18,805 nucleotides of DNA. It comes from Treponema sp. (GTDB lineage: Bacteria > Spirochaetota > Spirochaetia > Treponematales > Breznakiellaceae). The position numbers and the translations under genes are program-made. Positions 7,800-15,264 of the stretch are shown one piece after another (position 1 is the first letter of the stretch; every line of letters starts with the position of its first letter). Under the pieces are notes generated by a model. That model was not told where the DNA came from, searched no databases, and saw only the letters and a program-made list of their open reading frames with translations. The stretch covers positions 1 through 18,805 of the forward strand of contig JAITAI010000112.1 of assembly GCA_031284195.1 (NCBI GenBank), given 5' to 3'.

Positions 7800-9053
7800 T
7801 TAACGCATAGTTGCAGCGGCAGTTTCCATATCATTGGCCGCCTGCTGCGGGGTCTGTTCACCCTTCAATACTTTGATGACCGCTTGATTCATCGGCGCAT
7901 ACAGGTCGAGGAACTTGGGCCAGACAAAACGGGCATCCGTATTCTTACCCTGGTTGAGGGCAAGAAACTCGTTAGCATGAGGATCATCCAGGGTAATGGA
8001 GGCGTTAATCATAGGGAAGAAGCCTACAGGCAGAGCCTTTGATGCAATCGCAGCGCCTTCAGGGGAGGCAAGCCATGCGAGAAATTCCTGACATTCCTTG
8101 GGATACTTGGTAGCCTTATTGTAGGTTATCGCCATATCAGGATGAAAGGTGATGAGCGTAGGCCGACCCTGGGGTGCGGGCATGGCGAAAAGTCCCCATT
8201 CAAAGGGAGCATCCTTATATACACCGGCGGTCCATGACCCATCCATGAACATCACCGCTTGCTGGGTGTTAAACAGCGCCTGAGAATCGTTGTAGGTAAC
8301 CGACTCAAAGCCTTTGGGAAGGTATTTGGCTACATCGGCCATGGCCTGAAAACTGGCAACAAAGTTGGCGTCGTTCAATTTCTTTACCCCAGATTCATAA
8401 GCAGCCCGATCGGTCCCGCCCCCCACAAAGTTGGGGAGCATACCCAAGTAGAATACCTCGAGAATATCCCATTCCTCGGCTACCCCATTGGCCAGGGGAG
8501 TATACCCTTTGGCAGCCAGGGTTTCACAGAGGCTAAGGAAATCTTCCCAGGTTTGGGGAATTGCAAGTCCTTCTTTCTGAAAAATAGTCTTATTATAGTA
8601 CACTGCATGGGAAACCGCGGCAAAAGGAACGGCGAACAGCTTACCCTCAGGCGTCTGCCACGGAGCAAGGTTTGCTGCACTGAAATTCTGCTTAACCCCA
8701 GGAATGTCGCTACAATCGGCAAAGTATCCGGCGTTGAACAGTTCGCGACCCGGCGCATAACTTCGTGCGTACATCAGGTCAGGCCCGGTACCCCCGTCAA
8801 GCTGCAAACGCAGGGTGGCATTGTAATCCGGGGGGTTGGTAGGCCGGAACTGAATGGTAACATTCGGTTTCACCTTCTTGTATTCCGCCAGCAGCCTGTT
8901 CATCTGCACCACATCGTCGGCCCGCCATGATCCCATTACCAGGTTTACCGTACCTGCAGAAGCGGAACTCTCTTTTCCTCCTGTCCCATACAACGGGGAT
9001 AGAAGTCCCAGAACGAGCACTAAAATACCCATGGCCCTCATGGTTCTTTTCAT
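7800..9053 (-). CDS. CUT1 extracellular solute-binding protein (sugar-binding family 1)
   Basis: The 417-residue periplasmic protein delivers an oligosaccharide or sugar derivative to the MalFG-like permeases. It has a signal peptide (MKRTMRAMGILVLVLGLLSP, then LYGTGG). No lipobox cysteine is visible, so it is probably soluble rather than a lipoprotein. Typical family features are VNLVMGSWRADD at the mature start, DGGTGPDLMYAR near residue 87, the PFAAVSHAVYYNKTIF strand, QQAVMFMDGSWTAG, and EFLAWLASPEGAAI. The ATG is preceded by AGGAGG at a good distance. It is the first gene of a three-gene operon and, as usual, the one with the strongest translation signal. Substrate unknown: no glycosidase, kinase or regulator is adjacent. 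Confidence 0.93.
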   Translation of the reverse strand: MKRTMRAMGILVLVLGLLSPLYGTGGKESSASAGTVNLVMGSWRADDVVQMNRLLAEYKKVKPNVTIQFRPTNPPDYNATLRLQLDGGTGPDLMYARSYAPGRELFNAGYFADCSDIPGVKQNFSAANLAPWQTPEGKLFAVPFAAVSHAVYYNKTIFQKEGLAIPQTWEDFLSLCETLAAKGYTPLANGVAEEWDILEVFYLGMLPNFVGGGTDRAAYESGVKKLNDANFVASFQAMADVAKYLPKGFESVTYNDSQALFNTQQAVMFMDGSWTAGVYKDAPFEWGLFAMPAPQGRPTLITFHPDMAITYNKATKYPKECQEFLAWLASPEGAAIASKALPVGFFPMINASITLDDPHANEFLALNQGKNTDARFVWPKFLDLYAPMNQAVIKVLKGEQTPQQAANDMETAAATMR

Positions 9054-9096
9054 AATACAATCCTCCTACAAAAATAAATATATCATTACCATCTAA

Positions 9097-9125
9097 ACCA
9101 TATCATGAAAGGGAAGGTACCGCAA
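9097..9125 (-). promoter_or_regulatory. Possible sigma-70-type promoter for the sugar ABC operon
   Basis: Read on the - strand, TTGCGG (9125-9120) and TATGGT (9102-9097) are separated by 17 bases. The -10 lies 44 bases before the binding-protein ATG. Match to consensus is moderate (3/6 and 4/6). Confidence 0.3.
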
Positions 9126-9274
9126 TACTGCATAGCCGGACAAACGTATAGCAATTCGTATTTCTGCACAAAACCAGGAGTTAGCCACCCTATTGCTACT
9201 AGCACGCCTCGAAGGGCATAACTAGTACTCGCCGGAACGGGAACCTAGCATTCGCCGATGTACTGAAGGACTAT

Positions 9275-9308
9275 GCGGGAGACCCGCGTCTATACAAAAT
9301 CCTATAAT
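9275..9308 (+). promoter_or_regulatory. Possible promoter and operator-like inverted repeat before the phosphatase gene
   Basis: A perfect -10 hexamer TATAAT lies at 9303-9308, 38 bases before the ATG. No good -35 is visible 17 bases upstream. Instead an inverted repeat GCGGG-AGA-CCCGC lies at 9275-9287, covering the -35 position. This arrangement suggests an activator or repressor site, but the regulator is unknown. Confidence 0.35.
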
Positions 9309-9346
9309 ACTGCAATAATACCTCTGAAAGGTTAAATAAGGTAAAT

Positions 9347-10945
9347 ATGGAAGGCAAAATAATATCCAAAGCGTATATGAAAGAATTTTTTCAGTTTGAT
9401 GATAGCCCGGAGGCCGTGCAATGGCTGAATAAAATTATGGCCCACCTGGTACTCAAACGATTTTCCCATAACAAGGTAATCTGCCACTATGGGGAAACCG
9501 CCAAAAGCATGTATTTTATCGAGGCCGGTAAGGCGGTTGTACTGGGAGAGGACAAAAAGGCCATCAATGTGGCCCTTGAAGCGGGCCAGTACTTTGGCGA
9601 ATATGCAGCCTTAACAGGCAACCGGCGGCTTGCCACGATTAAGGCCAGGGGCGACGTAACCGTATATGAACTGGATAGTTCAATCCTGCTCAATCTGATG
9701 AGAAACAACCTTACGTTATTCGGCTATTTTCTGAAAAGGGTGTATTCCCAAAATACCAATACCTACCAGCAGCTTCAGTCAAAACTTGCCTCCCGCCGGA
9801 AAATCTGGGGAATAAACCTGTTCAGAAATATCAAAATAGGAACTAAAATAATGGCGGTCATTTTGTTTGTTTCGTTGCTGACCATGATTATTATTTCCGG
9901 CATTACCTATACTCATACGCTGCACCTGACTCAGTTTATCATTATCTTCGCAGTTATCACGGCATTGGTGACGGCCCTGTCTTTTGTCCTGTCCCTCACG
10001 ATCATCAGGCCCCTGGAGGAACTGGTGGTCAATGTCAGCAGAGTAGGTTCGGGCGACCTGGAGACCCGCATCCCTGCGGAAGGCAAAGACGAGATTACCG
10101 ACCTTGCCAATGCCTTTAACCGGATGATCTTTGATCTTAAAGAGTATATTAAAAACCTTGCGCGGGTAACTACCGAAAAGGAACGTATCAATAGCGAGCT
10201 GTCTGTTGCAGCGGATATCCAGAACGATATGCTTCCTCATATTACTTCCAAATTCAAAAGCTCCGAATGGGTCGGGTTATTCGCGCGGATGGAACCGGCC
10301 CAACAGGTGGGGGGCGATTTTTATGATTTCTTTTACCTTGATCCGGATGAATCAAGGCTTGCCTTTGTCATAGCTGATGTAAGCGGGAAGGGTATACCCG
10401 CGGCAATGTTTATGGTTATCGCCAAGACGCTGCTTAAGACCCACCTGCTGCGGCTTGATCCTGCGGCGGTGCTGGAACAGGTAAACAACCTGCTCTGCGA
10501 GGATAACAGCCGAAGTATGTTTGTTACCGTGTTTGTCTGTTCCCTGGATATTAAAACCGGCATGTTGAGCTATGCCAACGGGGGGCATAACCGCCCCCTC
10601 ATTGCCCTTTCCGGAGGGGATTATCAATTTATGGAACTTAAAAAGGGACTTCCCCTGGGGGTAATAGAGGGATGTAGGTATAAACTCTGTGCATTGCAAC
10701 TGCACCCCGGGGATAAGCTCTATCTGTATACCGACGGGGTGAACGAGGCGATGAATCCCCAAGGTAAGGAGCTTGGCAACGAAGCTTTCCTTGCAGCCGC
10801 GAATAAATACCGCAATTTGCCCCCAGAACAGTTTGATGAGGCTATCCGTAAGGTTATTACCGAATTTGCCAATGGAGCGGAACAGTCCGACGATATTACG
10901 ACCATGGCTATTATGTATGTAAAACAGCGGCTTACCATCGAGTAG
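9347..10945 (+). CDS. Cyclic-nucleotide-binding, HAMP and SpoIIE/RsbU-type PP2C phosphatase
   Basis: The 532-residue membrane protein has four parts. An N-terminal cNMP-binding domain (about 30-140) carries the phosphate-binding cassette YFGEYAAL...RRLAT, with Glu 85 and Arg 94 in place. Two transmembrane helices (about 167-187 and 195-219) are joined by a very short loop. A HAMP domain follows (about 219-272; IIRPLEEL, EITDLANAFNRM). A PP2C/SpoIIE phosphatase domain ends the protein (about 300-530), with metal ligands Asp 324 in GGDFYD, Asp 344 in DVSGKG, Asp 463 in YTDG and Asp 515/516 in DDITT. Such phosphatases dephosphorylate anti-sigma-factor antagonists or related STAS proteins. With almost no periplasmic domain, the signal is probably cytoplasmic cAMP or cGMP binding. 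TAAGG precedes the ATG by five bases. It diverges from the sugar operon and converges on the lptD-like gene. Confidence 0.92.
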   Translation: MEGKIISKAYMKEFFQFDDSPEAVQWLNKIMAHLVLKRFSHNKVICHYGETAKSMYFIEAGKAVVLGEDKKAINVALEAGQYFGEYAALTGNRRLATIKARGDVTVYELDSSILLNLMRNNLTLFGYFLKRVYSQNTNTYQQLQSKLASRRKIWGINLFRNIKIGTKIMAVILFVSLLTMIIISGITYTHTLHLTQFIIIFAVITALVTALSFVLSLTIIRPLEELVVNVSRVGSGDLETRIPAEGKDEITDLANAFNRMIFDLKEYIKNLARVTTEKERINSELSVAADIQNDMLPHITSKFKSSEWVGLFARMEPAQQVGGDFYDFFYLDPDESRLAFVIADVSGKGIPAAMFMVIAKTLLKTHLLRLDPAAVLEQVNNLLCEDNSRSMFVTVFVCSLDIKTGMLSYANGGHNRPLIALSGGDYQFMELKKGLPLGVIEGCRYKLCALQLHPGDKLYLYTDGVNEAMNPQGKELGNEAFLAAANKYRNLPPEQFDEAIRKVITEFANGAEQSDDITTMAIMYVKQRLTIE

Positions 10946-11000
10946 GAGGCTGTCCATTATGGATGCGTCTTCTCCACACCCCCAGCCCGCTCAGGGGGGG

Positions 11001-14000
11001 CTATTTAAATACAATTTTGTCTTTATTAGCGGTTATTTCCGTCTTTATTTCGCTGATAGGCACCCATTGGATCAGAAAGGATATTTCATTGTTGAATTTA
11101 TACACCGGCCTGCTGCCACTCTGATCCAGATAAGGAGACAAGGTGATGCCCAGCTTGGCATTCCAATCCCCCAGGTGATGGACCAGATTCAGTCTGAAAG
11201 ATTTTAATTTGAACCCCGAACTTCTTCGCAAGGTATCATCATCAAACCGAAAAGAATTAAAGAGATCCACTAGGAAGTTCTGTTCTCCCGGCAGTTCCAC
11301 CGGCAGATCAAAAAAAGGCAGATTTTGAAAATACCGGAAGACCACGGCATTCTCCGAAGTAGTGTTCAGGGATATATCAAGAAAATTGGAGATCCCTAGG
11401 GTAAACCCCATGATGAAGGAATACCGGGAATAGGTATACCGTTGCAAATCAAAGGATACATTGGAATTGACATTAAAAGAAAAAGAAAGCCGTTTGTTCC
11501 ACAGGTTGTCTTTTTTAAAGGTTTTGGTATAGCCTAGCCTGAAATCCAGGGGATTCAAGGTCTCTTCTGCAGTAGACTGGACCCAGCCAGTAGATTCCAG
11601 GGTATAGGTCCGGGAACGGATGGCCGTGTACGAAGCGGAGAGTCCGGCCCATGCCCATGAAAGGCTGGTGGTAAAATTGGTGTATTCCTTGAGTTCCGGA
11701 TCATAGGTTACCTGTTGCTGCAGTGAACTGGCATTATGAGCGCCGAATCGGAGGGTTTCAATAAAATACACCGGTTCGAATTTTCGGTTCTCTATATCAT
11801 AGGGTTCCAGTATTTTACCCCGCAGCGTCGTTTCAGTTTGCCAAACTCTAAAGATCGCATTTCCTGCCAGGGTGGTATCCTCTGGGGGTATATCCGCGGT
11901 AATCGTCAGATTCTGGACCTTATCCATAACCGATGCAGCGATATTCGCAGCGGCTTGATGGGTGGTGAGATCCTCTTTATCCCATTTACCGTATTGCAGA
12001 TCCCAGGAGGGATCCGTACTGGTACCGTCAAAAATGCTCTTCACCAAAAGACCCTTGAGGCTGTACTGAAAATTGGTGTTTCCCCAGATGGAATCGAAGT
12101 AGAAGGGTTTTACGGTAGTGGAAAAATCATAGGAGGTGGTAAAAAGGGTGGCGTTATAGGCCCTTAAACGGGCATTATCCAAGGCCTGCGGGGTGTTAAA
12201 TTCTTCTGCTTCTTCATTAATATGGGTATATCCCTGCCATCGGCCATTACCGGAAAAATGCAGAGAACTGGTATACAGACTGGTTTCTGGCTGGCTGAGG
12301 GTAAAACCTAAACTCCCGTCACTTCCAAAGGTGGTCAAAATAGAAGAAACTTCCTGCCAATCAATAGCTTCGCGCTCAGGCCAATTCTGGAGGGAAGACC
12401 GGTATTGCAGTTCTGAAGCGCCCGTAGGGGCGAAGCGGTAATCAAAGGCCAAGCGGGGTCCCCCGCTTTTGGGAATAGTAAACTGTTGGGATAGTTTCGG
12501 GGGGGTCAACTGATCCACAGGGCTTGGATTATCTCCAACTTTTTCGGATTCCTCTGGATATTCCCAAGGGGAACGGGGGATCCCTATGCCTTGGAACGGA
12601 TCCGGCGTTTCCGTATCGGTCTTGGGTGCAAGACTGGTCTTCGGGCCTCCGATGGTCAGGGGTGTTCCGGCGATGGAGGTACTAAACGAATACAGGGTTA
12701 TTTTATCGGGAAAGAAAAAGACCCGCTCCGGGGAAGCCGGAGAAGCAGCAGATACCAGGGCAGAGGTTCTCGTACGAAAGGACAGGGAGGTGCTCAAGTT
12801 GGAAACTGAAAAAGAGGAGACATAGGGATTAAGGACCGTAACCGAAGGGGTGATAGCCCCACTCAGTCGCCATTCATAGGATCCTAAGGCCGAAGTGGTA
12901 GTAGTCTCTTCTTCTCCGGTATCCCCCTTGAACATGGTAATCCAATCCATTTCTTCACTCCGGTCCAAGAAGTCCTGATCCACGAAAGGGTCGGCATAAA
13001 ACGGGAAAGCCCAGGTAAAGGAGCCGTATTTCCCCGACAAGGAACCTTTGGTGTTCAAGCGGTACCGAAAGGGAATTTCCTTAGAAAAGAAATATGCCTT
13101 GTTCCATTCGTCTGAACCGTCATACTGGGCGAAAGGGGAATATCCAGAACTGAGCTGGTAGATCGTACGGGTAAACCCAAGGCCCCCGGAGAGATCCATA
13201 CCTCCAAAGATACCTTTCCGGGGAAGGATCAATTCGGTTCCCAGATAGGCCCCTAAGTTTGAATAGGCGTCAAACAGCACGGAAAGCCGGGTATCGTTGG
13301 GATCCCGGGACTTATGACCGGTACTGCGGAGGAAGAGGCCCTGCCGAGTCTTTTCCATATCAGCGCTGCTGCCTAATATCTTAGAGATGGAACTTTCCGA
13401 TGCAGGATTGGTCTTAGGCCGGCCCAAGACATAGGTGGTGGTCTGTACAAAATTGCCCTCCCGGGAACGGGTACCCACCACCGGGTGGAAAATGATCTCG
13501 TCTGCGGGAAAATAAAAAAAGGGGATATACAACACCGGTATTTCCCCTACTTTTAAGACCGCACTCAACACCGCCCAATCCGAACCAGGCAAGAGCCAGA
13601 GCTTATAGGCCTGCAGGGACCAGAGGGCATCAGGGTTCTTGGCGTTTGAAATGGTCGCATGGGTCATGATGGTTACTTCTTCGTCGCTGCGGGAGATCAG
13701 GGTTCCTGCAAATTCATAGGCCGTGGTGTTATCGGTAACGGATTTTTCAGTAACCCCTCCGACAAAGATACTGGACCAATCATCCAGATTCACCGTGATA
13801 GACGCTCCCTTAAAGGTTTCAATGGTATCCCCTGTTTCTTTTCGGTATTCCACTCCTCCAGAAGCGCTCATCACATTACGGGTCCGGTTGTAGAGGACTT
13901 CCTCTGCGCTAATCCGGTGTACCGCATCTTCCTCTTTGAGGCTCACCACCACATTCCCTCGTAGCCGGGCATATTCTTCATCTACCACCTCCAGCGTAAA

Positions 14001-14483
14001 ATATTCGGTACTCCTGGCAGATTCAATGGTGATAACAGTTTGCTTTTTTGGTTTTGGGGTTCCTTCAGCGGATTCCGGCGCTGCCTGATCCGGCTGGGGA
14101 AGGGGGAGGGTAAAGTAGCTGCGGAGCCGGTTGGCTAGTTCCTCCTTGGTTCCTCCTTCACTTAAACCGAGGCTCCGGCACCATGCGGCCAGTTCCGCCA
14201 AGGAGGAGGTCTTAATATCCATTTCCAGGATCTGCTGTTCCGGGCTTGGCGATTCCCCTGCAGAGGTGGAAACCTGGGTAAGGTCAAGAGGCGGCGTTTC
14301 AGCCGGCGAGGTCTCTGGGGCTGCCTGGGTCTCAGATTCCGGCGCCTCCTCCTGGGCATACAGGGAAGGGCTCAATCCAAGAAGGAAGAGGAGAAGCCCA
14401 AGCTGTACTGCTCCCAGAACCCGAAACAAGCAGCAGAAACCCCTTTTCCAGCTCCACTGGCTACCCCATACCGCCTCTCCCAT
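11001..14483 (-). CDS. lptD: LptD/OstA-like outer-membrane assembly protein with a SAP-like segment
   Basis: The product of about 1,160 residues has an N-terminal hydrophobic signal segment (about 25-45, ending SLYA). Next comes an acidic Ala/Pro/Glu-rich linker with a SAP-like motif at about 95-126 (LAELAAWCRSLGLS, then GGTKEELANRLRSYF). An OstA/LptD-type beta domain follows (about 155-320; YARLRGNVVVSLKEEDAVH, AEEVLYNRTRNVMSASGGVE, and later VLYIPFFYFPADEIIFHPVV). The rest is a long C-terminal region with barrel-like alternation. In Gram-negative bacteria LptD inserts LPS into the outer membrane; treponemes lack classical LPS, so the cargo here is unknown. The mature part has a single Cys, so the disulfide pattern of E. 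coli LptD is absent. Start: ATG at 14483 has GGGAAG five bases upstream; a GTG at 14489 overlapping the upstream stop is an alternative. Confidence 0.85.
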   Translation of the reverse strand: MGEAVWGSQWSWKRGFCCLFRVLGAVQLGLLLFLLGLSPSLYAQEEAPESETQAAPETSPAETPPLDLTQVSTSAGESPSPEQQILEMDIKTSSLAELAAWCRSLGLSEGGTKEELANRLRSYFTLPLPQPDQAAPESAEGTPKPKKQTVITIESARSTEYFTLEVVDEEYARLRGNVVVSLKEEDAVHRISAEEVLYNRTRNVMSASGGVEYRKETGDTIETFKGASITVNLDDWSSIFVGGVTEKSVTDNTTAYEFAGTLISRSDEEVTIMTHATISNAKNPDALWSLQAYKLWLLPGSDWAVLSAVLKVGEIPVLYIPFFYFPADEIIFHPVVGTRSREGNFVQTTTYVLGRPKTNPASESSISKILGSSADMEKTRQGLFLRSTGHKSRDPNDTRLSVLFDAYSNLGAYLGTELILPRKGIFGGMDLSGGLGFTRTIYQLSSGYSPFAQYDGSDEWNKAYFFSKEIPFRYRLNTKGSLSGKYGSFTWAFPFYADPFVDQDFLDRSEEMDWITMFKGDTGEEETTTTSALGSYEWRLSGAITPSVTVLNPYVSSFSVSNLSTSLSFRTRTSALVSAASPASPERVFFFPDKITLYSFSTSIAGTPLTIGGPKTSLAPKTDTETPDPFQGIGIPRSPWEYPEESEKVGDNPSPVDQLTPPKLSQQFTIPKSGGPRLAFDYRFAPTGASELQYRSSLQNWPEREAIDWQEVSSILTTFGSDGSLGFTLSQPETSLYTSSLHFSGNGRWQGYTHINEEAEEFNTPQALDNARLRAYNATLFTTSYDFSTTVKPFYFDSIWGNTNFQYSLKGLLVKSIFDGTSTDPSWDLQYGKWDKEDLTTHQAAANIAASVMDKVQNLTITADIPPEDTTLAGNAIFRVWQTETTLRGKILEPYDIENRKFEPVYFIETLRFGAHNASSLQQQVTYDPELKEYTNFTTSLSWAWAGLSASYTAIRSRTYTLESTGWVQSTAEETLNPLDFRLGYTKTFKKDNLWNKRLSFSFNVNSNVSFDLQRYTYSRYSFIMGFTLGISNFLDISLNTTSENAVVFRYFQNLPFFDLPVELPGEQNFLVDLFNSFRFDDDTLRRSSGFKLKSFRLNLVHHLGDWNAKLGITLSPYLDQSGSRPVYKFNNEISFLIQWVPISEIKTEITANKDKIVFK

Positions 14484-14485
14484 GC

Positions 14486-14749
14486 TCACTTCCCGGTGAT
14501 TTCCAGGGGTCTTACTGGGGCTAACAGTGGTATTCCCATGGCAGGAAGTTTCCAGGCCGCTGCTTCGGCCCTCAAGATAATCTTCTCATAATCTACCGGT
14601 ATTAGAACGCCCCCCATGGCCTTACCTCCGCATCCAGTATAAAGGGAATGTATTTTCCGCTGCAATAATCCTAGGGTCAAAGGCCGGGCGTCCTCTGCAT
14701 CCCATCGGCTTAAGATTCCCTTATCCTCGCCCTGTTCCCCTACTGCCAT
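14486..14749 (-). CDS. Small conserved-looking protein of unknown function upstream of lptD
   Basis: I do not recognise this 87-residue protein. It has no signal peptide or membrane helix. It has a basic/aromatic middle (LLQRKIHSLYTGCGGKAMGG) followed by a helix-like stretch (YEKIILRAEAAAWKLP) and a hydrophobic end. The ATG at 14747-14749 has a strong GGAGG five bases upstream, which supports real translation. The frame is also open upstream to a TTG at 14773. The stop codon overlaps the possible GTG start of the lptD-like gene and lies two bases before its ATG, so the two are probably translationally coupled. A neighbouring frame upstream (about 14773-14880) also reads protein-like, so this could be the surviving 3' part of a longer gene. 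Confidence 0.5.
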   Translation of the reverse strand: MAVGEQGEDKGILSRWDAEDARPLTLGLLQRKIHSLYTGCGGKAMGGVLIPVDYEKIILRAEAAAWKLPAMGIPLLAPVRPLEITGK

Positions 14750-14773
14750 GAGGTCCTCCAGGCTTCCCTTCAA

Positions 14774-15264
14774 CGGCTTCGCCGGTCTTGCCGGTTTTCA
14801 GTTCTCAGTACAGCGTCAATCCGCAGAAAGGCCGTCCCGGTCCCCGGTTCCGTTCTTCCAGTATGGCAGTATGCAGTATAGTCAGAAACTTAACCCCGGC
14901 GCTTCATAAGGGTCGTGAAGACCTTCGGGGAAAATTCCACATAGGCTATGGGTGAGGCTCCACATAGCCTAATAGATACCCTCCCTCTCCAGGGCCGCCT
15001 CAGTGGTTTCCCCTTGGATCGGGGCTTTGATTAAGAGCGCAATCCCTCCCGTTCATGGGGATCACCATACCCGCCAAAGAGGGTTTCAAGATAAGTCCCG
15101 CGCCTTCTGTTTCTGGACAGGTTACGGTGCGGTGCAGGGGATAAGACTTACTAAAGCGGCCGTTGATGCAGGTATCCGGGAGACCCATGCGGCACTTAAC
15201 CCGGTCAAAGCACTGAAAGATTTCCCCTTGTTTCAAAACAGCCTTCCTTCAATAGCCAACAGCA
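14774..15264. other. Spacer between uvrA and the small gene, no clear gene
   Basis: About 490 bases. It contains an inverted repeat TAGGCTATG (14942-14950) / CATAGCCTA (14963-14971) with a 12-base loop and a direct repeat of TCCACATAG at its edges, possibly the transcript end of uvrA. A - strand frame at 15000-15236 (start TTG) is open for 78 codons with several cysteines but has no convincing ribosome binding site or motif. I do not call it a gene. Confidence 0.5.
14942..14971. repeat. 9-bp inverted repeat downstream of uvrA
   Basis: TAGGCTATG and CATAGCCTA are perfect reverse complements around a 12-base loop. There is no run of T on the uvrA strand behind it, so a classical rho-independent terminator is not supported. 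Confidence 0.5.

Noticed and set aside
7778..7861. Longer N-terminus for the MalF-like permease
   Set aside because: It would overlap the binding-protein gene and lacks the AAGGAGGG signal that precedes the ATG at 7777.
10984..11002. AGCCC/GGGCT hairpin between the convergent phosphatase and lptD genes as a terminator
   Set aside because: The stem is only five pairs, overlaps the lptD stop codon and lacks a T-run on either strand.
10959..11207. 82-codon + strand frame after the phosphatase gene
   Set aside because: Most of it is antisense to the confidently coding 3' end of the lptD-like gene and it has no recognisable motif. Only the start signal is noted as a finding.
12193..12441. Open + strand frames inside the lptD-like and uvrA genes
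   Set aside because: They are antisense to long, motif-supported genes and show no start signals or domains.
15000..15236. 78-codon - strand frame directly after uvrA
   Set aside because: TTG start without a clear Shine-Dalgarno and no recognisable domain. It could be real but is not supported.
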